In this document: positions 4,809 through 12,636 of the stretch, one piece after another
How the letters are laid out: each line of letters begins with the position of its first letter
Numbering within the stretch: the stretch's first letter is position 1
Origin: SCTG01 sp964384595
GTDB taxonomy: Bacteria > Nitrospirota > Nitrospiria > Nitrospirales > NS-4
Direction of reading: 5' to 3'
Length of the DNA: 12,636 nucleotides
Assembly (NCBI GenBank): GCA_964384595.1
Contig: CAYLLY010000053.1
Location: 1 to 12,636 of the forward strand
Notes under the pieces: model-generated
What the model saw: the letters and a program-made list of their open reading frames with translations, nothing else
Told to the model about the DNA's origin: nothing
The model's database searches: none
Made by a program: the position numbers and the translations under genes

Positions 4809-7800
4809 ATGAGAGGGTCGTGGAAGACGAAATTCTTTGCGGCGGCGGCGGGCTTTCTCGCGACGGCGGTGTGCATGCTGCCGGCCGCGCGGGCCGTGTC
4901 GATGTCAGACTATACCTGGTACCCGCTCTTCATGCAGCAGACCGTGCCGCCGAACATCCTCTTCATCGTGGACTTCTCGGACGCCATGCTGCCGGCGGCG
5001 TACGGAAATTACCCGCTGTCGTACAACAACGCCGCCAGCTATTCGAGCAACTACGCGGGGACCGGGCTCACCGGCGACGTGTCCGACACCTTTGACAAGA
5101 CCAGGAGCTATTACGGGGTGTTCGATCCGCTGCGCTGTTACACGTACGCCAACTCGAACCCGAAAGGCTTCGGGAGCCCCGCGGCAGGGCCTGTGAACAA
5201 AGCGACCGTCGACGCGATCTGCGCGTCCGCGACTCCCTGGGACGGCAACTTCCTGAACTGGCTCGCGATGCGCAAAACGGACGTGGCCAAGCAGGTCCTC
5301 ATCGGCGGGTTCGCCATTCCCGCCGGGAACACAGACGGAACCGCGGACGTGCTCGGCGGCGAATCGACGATCGGCCTGAACGGCAGCACGAACAAATGCG
5401 CCAGCACCAGCGACCAATGCTGGCGCTATGTCAAGTTCGTCCGCCACGATACCCTGCAAGGCCGGATTGACACGTCGCTGGAGACGCTGGATACCGCCTG
5501 GACGTCGGGATCGACCGCGCCGCTGGGACCGGGGCAGGTGACGACGTCCGGGTCCACCGTCACGGCGAACCTGGGCGCCGGGCCGACCACCTTCTCGTCC
5601 ACGTTTGCCGTCGGCGACATCATCAAGATCGGGGCGTTCAATCCGAAGAACGTGACCGCGGTCACGGATGCCCAGCACCTGACCTTCTCGCCCTCCGGCT
5701 TCAGCCCCGACATCACCAACGCCACGACCTATACGCGGTTCTTTCCCAAGACCGGCGTGACGTATCCCGGCTCGGTCAGTGTGACCGCCGCCTCGAATGC
5801 CGTCACCGGCAGCACAATCTTGACGCCGACGGCCTTTACCACCTCGTTCGCCTCCGGGGACGCGATCCAGATCAGGACCCTCGGCACCAATGCCGACATC
5901 ATCCAGGTCGTCAACTCCATCACGGACGCCTCGAACTTGAACGCCGGGACGGTCGGTTCGAATTTCGGGACGATCGCCAGCGCCACGCCCTACACGATTT
6001 TCAAGCCCTCAGGGGCGGCGGCGCCGGGGACCGTGACGACTGCCGGGACGGCCGTGACCGGCACCGACGTGACGTCCCCGACGAGCTTCACCACCACGTT
6101 CGTGGCGGGTGACGCGATCATCGCGGGTTTGGAGGCGCAGAACGTTTCCGCCATCGGGGGCCCGACGTCCCTCACGACCAGCGAGGCGTTCTCCTCTCTT
6201 ACCAATGCCACCTACCAGACGAAAACGCACGGCCCCGGGACGTCGGCGGCGTTCGGCAACAACTCGATATCCGTGTCCGGCACTGGAACGACATTCAACA
6301 CATCCTTCACGTTGGGGGACTTAATCAGAATCGGTCCGACGAGCCAGATTGTCGCATCGACCCCGACGAGCGCCACCGCCCTCACGATCACGGCCAAGGC
6401 CGCCGCGAATCTCACCAGCGCTTACACGGTGTACAAAGCGCCGACCGCGACGACGGGTGCGGGGACGCTGTCCGTGGCCGCCAGCGGCACCATCACCGGC
6501 AGCGGCACGGCCTTCAACACCGCGTTCAATCTGGGCGATCTCATCAAGGTCGGCTCGCAGGTCCAGACGATCAAGACCATCGCGTCCGCTACGTCGATGA
6601 CCACGGAGACCGACTTCCCGACCACCTCCAGCACGAACTATTCCACCTACGCGGCGGCGGGGACCGTCGCGGTGACGGCCGGCGGCAACACCGTCACCGG
6701 CACCGGGACCAGCTTCACGACCACGCTGGCGGTCGGCGACATGATCCGGGTCAGCGGTGTGCTCGGCGGGCAGACGGCGACCGTCAGCACGATCACCGAC
6801 AACTTCATCCTGACCACCACGACCACTTTCGCGACGTCGGTCAGCGGCGTGCATTACACGCCGTTTAAACAGACCAGCCTCACGACCGGCCCGGGGATCG
6901 TGTCGAGCGCGGGGACCTCTGTCTCCGGCAGCGCGGGCACAGTGGGCACGACGTTTCAGGCGACGTTCGACGCCGGCGATGCCATCAAGGTGGGGAATGA
7001 AGTCCAAATAGTCTGCGCCGAGCCGGCGTCGGACACCGCGCTGGTCACTTGCAATCCTTTTTCCACGGCCGTCAGCAACGCCTCGTACGCGAAGCTCGTT
7101 TCCTCCGGGGTGTCGGGCGCGGGGACGGGCCCGGCGAGCGTCACGGCTTCCAACCAGGCCGTGACCGGCGTGTCCACCGTCACCTCGACGCTCTTCTCGA
7201 CGACGTTCGTGGTCGGCGACATCATTAAGGTCACCGCGACCTCCGAGCCCCAGGTCATCACAAGGCCGTGCGCCGCGACAGATGCGGATCCACTAGCCTC
7301 TTGTTCCGCCGGCGATGCCATCACGAGCAATACCAGCCTGACGACCTCCTCGAACTTCGCCTTCTCGACCACGGGCTCGGCGTATTCTGCGTTTTCCTCC
7401 GACGCGACGGTGCAACCGGGGACCGTCACGACCGCCAGCACGACCGCCGTCGGCAGCTCGTCCGCGATACCCACGACCTTCCTCACGACCTTTGCCGTCG
7501 GCAACGAGATCCAAATCGCCGGCCAGACCCGCACCATTGCGTCCATCACGGATGATTTGACGCTCACCGTGACCGCCGACTTTTCGCCGGACATCACGAC
7601 CCCGTCCAGCTATTCCAATGTCGCTCTCAGCCTGTCAGGGCCGGGGACCGTCACAACCGATGGGACCACGAGAGACGTTAACGGAACCAATACCAACTTC
7701 CAGTCAAGGTTTAAGTCCGGCGAGAAAATCAGAATCAATGGGGTTGACTATACAATTGATACCATTGATGCTAGCCCCACACAGCATTTGACAATCAAAT

Positions 7801-10800
7801 CTACCGACCCTGTCCCGCCCGCTTTCAGCGGCGCCTATTTCGGCCCCAACGGGGTCTATTTTGGCATGGGGGAGGGCAGCAACACCGGCACGATCTTCGT
7901 CAACGGCGACCTGACACCGGTGCCGTTCGATGCCGCGGCCGCACGGCAGTACTCGATCCAGGTGGACGTCAACTACCAGGAAACGGCCGCTTATAAGAAG
8001 ACACGGTCGACGGGCTTTGTCCAGAACCTCCGGACCGACAGCATGCGCGTGTCGGTGATGTTCACCAATTCCGGCAACGGGCAGGCCGGCGCCATTCAAC
8101 AGTACTTCGACGGCGCCTTCAATTCCAGCGACATTAACGGGACCCGGAATAAGCACACCGCCCAGTTCGCGGCCTTGGCCGAGACAGCCTACGAGGGCTT
8201 GTGTTACTACCGGCTCACGCAGGGGCCCTGCTACAGCAATACCCCGGCTGATTTTGTGGTGGGGGGGAGCGGCGCGTCGGTCGGGGGATCGGGCGATCCG
8301 TTCTTCTTCGTCTGCTTGACGAGAAACAGCAGCGGCGCCTGCACGCAGACGATCAACCAGACGGTCGCCTGCTGCAAGAGCTTTATTCTCATGATCAGCG
8401 CCGGGATCCCCTCCAACGACGGCGACGCGCCGGGCGTGCAGGTTCCCTTTCCGAACGGCGTGGCGCCCGCTGTCAGCATGTTCACGGGGACGGACACGTT
8501 CGGCGTCTCGAATGTCAACAATGGATGGCTCGACAACGTCGCCTATTACGGCAACACACATGACGTCCGGGACCAGGGCACTGGTGTCACCGGGAACGTG
8601 GCCAACACCCAGTCGGTGGTCTTCTACGCCGTGAATGCCATGGGGGGCGCCGCCGGCGCCGCGCTGCTCTCCTCCGCAGCGAAGTACGGCGGGTTTACAG
8701 ACCAGAACGCCGACAAACTGCCGGACGCGGCCGGGCAGACCTGCACCTATCCGGCCGGCTCCAACCTGGGGTCCGGCGCCAGCACGAGCAGCGCGGAATG
8801 GGACGAGAACAAGGATTGCACCCCCGACACGTTTTTCGACGCGTCGGAAGGGGGAGACTTGGAGTCTCAGATCAACAAGGCCATCTCGTCCATCCTGAAG
8901 AAGGCGGCCTCCGGCACGTCCGTGTCGGTGCTGGCCACGTCGTCCACCGGTGAAGGCGCGATCTATCAGGCTTACTTCCTGCCGGAAACGGCCAAGGACG
9001 ACGGCACCACCAACACCGTCAAGTGGCAGGGCTTCACCCAGGGGCTCTTCATCGACACCTTCGGGAACATCCGCGAGGACACCGATGGGGACGGCCGGCT
9101 GACCCTCAAAAACGACAACATCATCACGCTGTCGTTCGACACCGGCACGAGCACCGTGAGCGTGCTGCGCTGCCCCGACGCGAACGGCGACGGCAAGGCG
9201 GACAGCACGGCGGTCCCGCCCTGCTCGAACGTCCTGTTGAACAACATCAAGCCCATCTGGGAGGCGGGCAAGAGACTGGCGTATACCGACCCCGGCACGG
9301 ACTGCACGCTCGCTCTGGCCGGGACCAGTTGCCGCCGGATCCTGACCTGGATCGATGGGAGCACCAACAACAAATTGGTCGATTCGGGAGAGGTGATCGA
9401 GTTCACGGCGGCGAACGCGGCCACGAGCTGTCCCTATTTGGCGGCCTCGCTGGTTCTGAACTGTAACAGCGCCGTCGCCGCCGATAAGACCGCGGCATTG
9501 GCCGAGGCGACCAATCTCATCAACTTCCATCGGGGCTTCGACGGCGTGCCGCTGGGGTTGCGGGACCGCTCGAGCAAGGTACTCAACCCGGATAATCTCA
9601 GCGACACGACGGGCCTTCAGAAGGTCTGGAAGCTCGGGGACGTGGTGGACGCGACCCCGACGGTGGTGGGAGCGCCCCGAGAGCGGTATGACGTGATCTA
9701 CGGGGACAGCACCTACACCACCTTCTTCAATCAGTACAAGAACCGCCGGCAGGTCGCCTATGTCGGCGCGAACGACGGGATGCTCCATGCCGTCAATGTC
9801 GGCTTCTTCACCCAGGGCGACGACCCCTGCACGACGTCAGGGACGGACCCGGTCGAGCACGGGTACTTCACCCTGCAACCATTCACCAATATCCCCCATA
9901 CGGCGTCGCAATGCACGTTCGCCGCCACCGCGCGAACCGGCAATCCTAAGTTCGGGGCGGAGCTCTGGGCCTTCATCCCGCAGGCGCTCCTGCCGCACCT
10001 CAAGTGGTATGCGGACATAAACTACACGCACGTCGCCTATGTGGACCTGAAACCCAAGGTGACGGACGTGCGGATCTTCTGCGGCGACAGCGCGGCGGCG
10101 CCCACCGGGTCGCCGTCCACCTGCATCAATGGGCAGCCTGGCTCGGGCACCCACCCGGGCGGATGGGGCACGATCCTGATCGGCGGCATGCGGTTCGGCG
10201 GGAGCTGCGGGGCCTGCGCGGCCGGCTCCACCGGCGGGGTGCCCATGACCGTGACGGCCGACTTCGACGGAAACGCCGCCACAGCCAACACCACCCGCAC
10301 CTTCTACGCCGAGTATTTCGTCCTGGACATCACTGATCCGGAGCAGGACCCCGTCCTGCTGTGGACGTTCAGCGACACGAGACTGGGCTTGACCATGAGC
10401 TTCCCGGCGGTGGCGCGGGTCAGCCTGGTGGGGGACAGCAAGTCCGCTCCGGCGAACGCCCGGTGGCTGGCGGTGTTCGGTACCGGCCCGACCGGTTACG
10501 CGGGCATCAGCACCCAGACCGCGGGGGTCTTCGTGGTGGATATCGCGAAGGGGCCGAAATACAGCGGCGATGAGACCTCGGTCAGCATCGGCGGGAGCGC
10601 CTGCTCGACCTTGACGCCCTGCGTCGTGTCGGACACCGCCGACGCAGGCGAGCAGGTCCGTCTGTTTTCAACCCCGGACGCCAACTCCTTCATGGGGGAC
10701 ATCATCACGCTGGACGGGAACCTTGACTTCAAGGTGGATGTCATGTACGCCGGCAACATCATCACCAACTCGACGCCCGCGTACATCGGCAAAATGTACC

Positions 10801-11702
10801 GTCTGACGACCGGCGCTCTCAGTTCGACCGGGACCCCCGCGACCCTGGGGAGTTGGGGGATCACGTCGGCCGGCGCCCAGGTGCCGACGACGCTGGTGGC
10901 GACCTTCACGACGCATGGTTCGGCCACCTGCTCCAGCCCGCTCTGTAAAGTCGGGCCGATCACGGCGGCCGCGACCGTAAGCGCGGATACCGTCAATAAT
11001 ATCTGGGTGTTCTTCGGGAGCGGCCGCTTCCTGGGAACCGCCGACAAGACCGATACCGCGACCCAGTACTTCTTCGGCGTCAAGGACCCCTGCGCGACAA
11101 GTTCGACCTGCACGCAGACCACGGCCTCGCAAAGCAACAAGTTGCTGGACGTGTCGGGCGCCGTGGTCTGCAATCCCTGCGCCACCGGGACGAATGAAGT
11201 GTCGAATGTGACCGGCGCCACCACCCTCTCCGAACTGGAAGGCGACATCCAGGACCCGACCCAGAACATCGACGGGTGGTTTACGACCTTGCCGACGGCC
11301 GGCGAACGGTCGCTCAGCGCGCCGACGATCCTGGGCGGGACGGTGTTCTTCACCACCTTCATCCCGACGACCGATATCTGCGTCGCGGCGGGCACCGGGA
11401 ACCTGTACGCGCTCTATTACCTGACGGGCAGCGCGTACAAAGAGTCGGTCATCGGCACGACGACGGCCGTCGGCACGACGACCATCAAGCGGTCCACCTC
11501 GCTGGGGACCGGGCTGCCGTCGCAGATGGCGGTCCAGATCGGCTCGGAAGGGTCCGGCGCGTCCGGCGCGAGCGGGTCCGGATCGGGCTGCGCCGGACGC
11601 GTGACCGGATTCATTCAGGCCAGCACCGGCGTGCTGGGCTCGGTCTGCGGCAAGCCGGCGCTCTCGGTCTGGAGCCGGATGCTGTCCTGGCGTGACCTGT
11701 AA
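4809..11702 (+). CDS. pilY1: Giant PilY1-type pilus tip adhesin/assembly factor
   Basis: The 2297-aa product is roughly twice the usual PilY1 size (about 1000-1200 aa). Residues 1-29 are a signal peptide (basic start, hydrophobic core, cut after ARA). Residues 45-200 begin a von Willebrand A-like fold: PPNILFIVDFSDAM and NFLNWLAMRKTDVAKQVL match PilY1. Residues 240 to about 1015 are ten beta-rich tandem modules. The A domain then resumes: TAQFAALAETAYEGLCYYR (near 1117), CCKSFILMISAGIPSNDGD (near 1187), LDNVAYYGNTHDVR (near 1241). Acidic DxNxDxxPD-type loops lie near 1298 and 1320. Two calcium-loop-like motifs follow, DTDGDG (1424) and DANGDGKAD (1457). The C-terminal PilY1/PilC beta-propeller spans about 1600-2250: DVVDATPTVVG, YVGANDGMLHAVN (1651), ELWAFIP (1718), VLIGGMR-like and YFVLDITDPEQDPVLLW. 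The end is a Gly/Ser linker and SWRDL. Known role: secreted T4P tip protein that primes assembly, blocks retraction through Ca2+ and binds surfaces. The usual metal-site residues of the A domain look altered (see findings). Confidence 0.92.
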   Translation: MRGSWKTKFFAAAAGFLATAVCMLPAARAVSMSDYTWYPLFMQQTVPPNILFIVDFSDAMLPAAYGNYPLSYNNAASYSSNYAGTGLTGDVSDTFDKTRSYYGVFDPLRCYTYANSNPKGFGSPAAGPVNKATVDAICASATPWDGNFLNWLAMRKTDVAKQVLIGGFAIPAGNTDGTADVLGGESTIGLNGSTNKCASTSDQCWRYVKFVRHDTLQGRIDTSLETLDTAWTSGSTAPLGPGQVTTSGSTVTANLGAGPTTFSSTFAVGDIIKIGAFNPKNVTAVTDAQHLTFSPSGFSPDITNATTYTRFFPKTGVTYPGSVSVTAASNAVTGSTILTPTAFTTSFASGDAIQIRTLGTNADIIQVVNSITDASNLNAGTVGSNFGTIASATPYTIFKPSGAAAPGTVTTAGTAVTGTDVTSPTSFTTTFVAGDAIIAGLEAQNVSAIGGPTSLTTSEAFSSLTNATYQTKTHGPGTSAAFGNNSISVSGTGTTFNTSFTLGDLIRIGPTSQIVASTPTSATALTITAKAAANLTSAYTVYKAPTATTGAGTLSVAASGTITGSGTAFNTAFNLGDLIKVGSQVQTIKTIASATSMTTETDFPTTSSTNYSTYAAAGTVAVTAGGNTVTGTGTSFTTTLAVGDMIRVSGVLGGQTATVSTITDNFILTTTTTFATSVSGVHYTPFKQTSLTTGPGIVSSAGTSVSGSAGTVGTTFQATFDAGDAIKVGNEVQIVCAEPASDTALVTCNPFSTAVSNASYAKLVSSGVSGAGTGPASVTASNQAVTGVSTVTSTLFSTTFVVGDIIKVTATSEPQVITRPCAATDADPLASCSAGDAITSNTSLTTSSNFAFSTTGSAYSAFSSDATVQPGTVTTASTTAVGSSSAIPTTFLTTFAVGNEIQIAGQTRTIASITDDLTLTVTADFSPDITTPSSYSNVALSLSGPGTVTTDGTTRDVNGTNTNFQSRFKSGEKIRINGVDYTIDTIDASPTQHLTIKSTDPVPPAFSGAYFGPNGVYFGMGEGSNTGTIFVNGDLTPVPFDAAAARQYSIQVDVNYQETAAYKKTRSTGFVQNLRTDSMRVSVMFTNSGNGQAGAIQQYFDGAFNSSDINGTRNKHTAQFAALAETAYEGLCYYRLTQGPCYSNTPADFVVGGSGASVGGSGDPFFFVCLTRNSSGACTQTINQTVACCKSFILMISAGIPSNDGDAPGVQVPFPNGVAPAVSMFTGTDTFGVSNVNNGWLDNVAYYGNTHDVRDQGTGVTGNVANTQSVVFYAVNAMGGAAGAALLSSAAKYGGFTDQNADKLPDAAGQTCTYPAGSNLGSGASTSSAEWDENKDCTPDTFFDASEGGDLESQINKAISSILKKAASGTSVSVLATSSTGEGAIYQAYFLPETAKDDGTTNTVKWQGFTQGLFIDTFGNIREDTDGDGRLTLKNDNIITLSFDTGTSTVSVLRCPDANGDGKADSTAVPPCSNVLLNNIKPIWEAGKRLAYTDPGTDCTLALAGTSCRRILTWIDGSTNNKLVDSGEVIEFTAANAATSCPYLAASLVLNCNSAVAADKTAALAEATNLINFHRGFDGVPLGLRDRSSKVLNPDNLSDTTGLQKVWKLGDVVDATPTVVGAPRERYDVIYGDSTYTTFFNQYKNRRQVAYVGANDGMLHAVNVGFFTQGDDPCTTSGTDPVEHGYFTLQPFTNIPHTASQCTFAATARTGNPKFGAELWAFIPQALLPHLKWYADINYTHVAYVDLKPKVTDVRIFCGDSAAAPTGSPSTCINGQPGSGTHPGGWGTILIGGMRFGGSCGACAAGSTGGVPMTVTADFDGNAATANTTRTFYAEYFVLDITDPEQDPVLLWTFSDTRLGLTMSFPAVARVSLVGDSKSAPANARWLAVFGTGPTGYAGISTQTAGVFVVDIAKGPKYSGDETSVSIGGSACSTLTPCVVSDTADAGEQVRLFSTPDANSFMGDIITLDGNLDFKVDVMYAGNIITNSTPAYIGKMYRLTTGALSSTGTPATLGSWGITSAGAQVPTTLVATFTTHGSATCSSPLCKVGPITAAATVSADTVNNIWVFFGSGRFLGTADKTDTATQYFFGVKDPCATSSTCTQTTASQSNKLLDVSGAVVCNPCATGTNEVSNVTGATTLSELEGDIQDPTQNIDGWFTTLPTAGERSLSAPTILGGTVFFTTFIPTTDICVAAGTGNLYALYYLTGSAYKESVIGTTTAVGTTTIKRSTSLGTGLPSQMAVQIGSEGSGASGASGSGSGCAGRVTGFIQASTGVLGSVCGKPALSVWSRMLSWRDL
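5526..7850 (+). repeat. Array of about ten degenerate protein repeats within pilY1
   Basis: Modules begin near 5526, 5766, 6021, 6231, 6456, 6657, 6888, 7128, 7413 and 7638, giving unit lengths of 67-95 aa. The shared pattern is [GA]-[PA]-G-x-V-x-x-x-x-x-x-V-T-G-x-x-T-x-F-x-T-x-F, then GD-x-I-[KRQ]-[IV], a turn, an x-V-x-x-I strand, a [ST]-x-LT segment and a closing Tyr strand. DNA copies are strongly diverged, so the repeat is visible mainly in protein. The pattern resembles small beta domains common in phage structural and surface proteins (from memory; not searched). The array interrupts the A-type domain between its early helices and its later strands. Confidence 0.85.
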
Positions 11703-11707
11703 GGAGG
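11702..11707 (+). promoter_or_regulatory. Strong ribosome binding site in front of an ACG codon
   Basis: AGGAGG overlaps the last base of the pilY1 stop codon and sits 7 nt before ACG at 11715. There is no ATG, GTG or TTG in the lipoprotein frame between here and the signal-peptide Cys, so this site selects ACG 11715 as the likely start. Confidence 0.7.
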
Positions 11708-11714
11708 AAACGGC

Positions 11715-12636
11715 ACGAGTCGCCTTGCGTTAATCCGCATCGGAAGGGGCGCCGCGCTCGCGGCGCCCCTCCTGCTTGCCCTGCAACTCTGGGGGTGCGG
11801 CGCGGAGCCCCCCCCGCAAGCGCCGGCTTCTGCGGGCGGCGGCGTTCCCGTCGCCGGGGGGAGCGGTCCCGCCGGCAACCACCCGCCCGCCATCCGGAGC
11901 GCCGTGATCTTCCCCGCTTCCGTCACCATCGAGATGGAGCTCCACGTCGAAGTCCAGAGCGAGGACATGGACGGCGACCCCGTCACGTACCGGTACAAGT
12001 GGCTCGTCAACGGCGCGCCGGTGTCCGGGGCGGACGCCCCCCAATTCAAAACCGACGACCTGAAGGACGGAGACCGCATCACGGTCGAGCTGACGCCGAA
12101 CGACGGCAAGAGCGACGGCGCGGTTCTCGTGTCTGATCCCGTGACGGTGGGCAACACGGCGCCCGACATCGCGGAAGTCCATCTGGAGCCCGCGCCGGTC
12201 CGCCGGGGCGAGCAACTGAAAGTCAAGGTGATCGCCGGAGATCCCGACGGCGATCCGGTCATCCTCACCTACAAGTGGCTCCGGAACGACAAGGAAATCC
12301 CGGATGCGAAGACCGACACGCTCGACACCAAGGATTTCCGCAAGAAGGACGTGCTGGCGGTCCTGGTCACGCCGTCGGACGGGAAGGCGACGAATGAGGG
12401 AAGGGCCGGTCTGCCGGTGGTGATCGAGAACTCGCCGCCGAGCTTCACGTCCAGGCCGCCGGCCGGGATCGCCCTGGTCGTTCCCAAGGACGGCGGTCCG
12501 GCCACGGAAGGGATGTACGAGTACGCGGTCGCGGCGGTGGATCCGGACGAGGATCCCGTCACGTTCGAGCTCAAGCAGGCGCCTCCCGGCATGACGATTG
12601 ACGCGGCGACGGGGAAGATCACCTGGAAAGTGACGG
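11715..12636 (+). CDS. Lipoprotein with Ig/cadherin-like repeats, 3' partial, ACG start
   Basis: The frame is open from the pilY1 stop to the right edge (307 codons seen). With ACG 11715 as start it gives a lipoprotein signal peptide: Arg-containing start, then AALAAPLLLALQLWG and Cys28, with Leu at -3 and Gly at -1 (Trp at -2 is unusual). A Pro/Gly/Ala linker follows (about 29-54). Domain 1 (about 55-145) and domain 2 (about 147-238) are homologous: each has a D-x-DGDPV motif (near 84 and 176), then YKWL-x-N and a late 'D...V.vtP.DGK' segment. This is the layout of Ig-like/cadherin-like surface domains, and the acidic motifs may bind calcium. A third domain from about 239 has DPDEDPVTFELKQAPPGMTID...GKITW, the 'putative Ig' (He_PIG-like) pattern, cut by the window edge. 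Its place after pilY1 suggests an outer-membrane-anchored partner of the pilus or adhesin; this is inference. It replaces the pilY2/pilE expected from pseudomonad gene order. Confidence 0.75.
11745..11770 (+). other. Very stable GC hairpin in the lipoprotein signal-peptide region
   Basis: Left arm 11745-11755 (AGGGGCGCCGC) and right arm 11760-11770 are perfect complements, with a GCTC loop. It begins 42 nt after the pilY1 stop and 30 nt after the proposed lipoprotein start. No T-run follows, so a classic intrinsic terminator is not supported. It could lower downstream expression, block ribosomes or protect the 3' end of the pilY1 message. Confidence 0.6.

Noticed and set aside
3278..4876. 532-codon open frame on the minus strand over pilW and pilX
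   Set aside because: Same reason: Arg/Gly/Asp-rich shadow opposite well-recognised pilins, no plausible start context or family.
5526..7850. CRISPR or DNA satellite array
   Set aside because: The repeats are in frame, 200-285 nt long and diverged in DNA; they are protein modules.
7704..9788. 694-codon open frame on the minus strand within pilY1
   Set aside because: Arg/Gly/Val/His-rich low-complexity translation with no domain, lying opposite a clear PilY1; a by-product of high G+C at third codon positions.
11745..11775. Intrinsic terminator after pilY1
   Set aside because: The stem is strong but no U-tract follows, and the same bases encode a convincing signal peptide.

Overview
The window is a G+C-rich bacterial segment carrying a type IV pilus (T4P) minor-pilin locus. 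All seven genes lie on the + strand. There are no RNA genes, mobile elements or CRISPR. Strong coding bias, large PilY1, and lipoprotein with Ig-like repeats would suit an environmental Gram-negative such as Nitrospirota or a related deep-branching phylum. That assignment is inference; no taxonomic marker is present.

Layout. (1) Bases 1-1726: the end of a PilW/GspJ-like minor pilin gene cut by the window edge, then an overlapping PilX-like gene. (2) Bases 1727-1923: the only sizeable intergenic gap. It is AT-rich in its second half and holds a sigma-54-type -24/-12 element, a full match to the IHF consensus and two inverted repeats. (3) Bases 1924-4789: a tight set fimT/fimU - pilV - pilW - pilX, with overlaps of 31 and 4 nt, then a 15-nt gap. 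(4) Bases 4809-11702: one very large pilY1 (2297 aa, about twice the usual size). The extra length is a tandem array of about ten beta-rich modules inserted into the N-terminal von Willebrand A-like domain. (5) Bases 11715-12636: the start of a lipoprotein with Ig/cadherin-like repeats, cut by the right edge. It has a good Shine-Dalgarno sequence but an ACG codon where the start should be.

How it works together (family knowledge plus inference): FimU/PilV/PilW/PilX-type minor pilins and PilY1 form the priming complex that starts pilus assembly and sits at the fibre tip, with PilY1 acting in adhesion, surface sensing and retraction control. Gene order here matches fimU-pilV-pilW-pilX-pilY1 of pseudomonads, but the lipoprotein lies where pilY2/pilE would follow. 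The upstream PilW-PilX pair looks like part of a second, divergent minor-pilin set.

Most unusual points: the module array and degraded metal site in PilY1, the AT-rich last module, the possible sigma-54/IHF promoter that conflicts with the best-looking fimT ribosome binding site, and the ACG start plus GC hairpin and C8 tract at the head of the lipoprotein gene.
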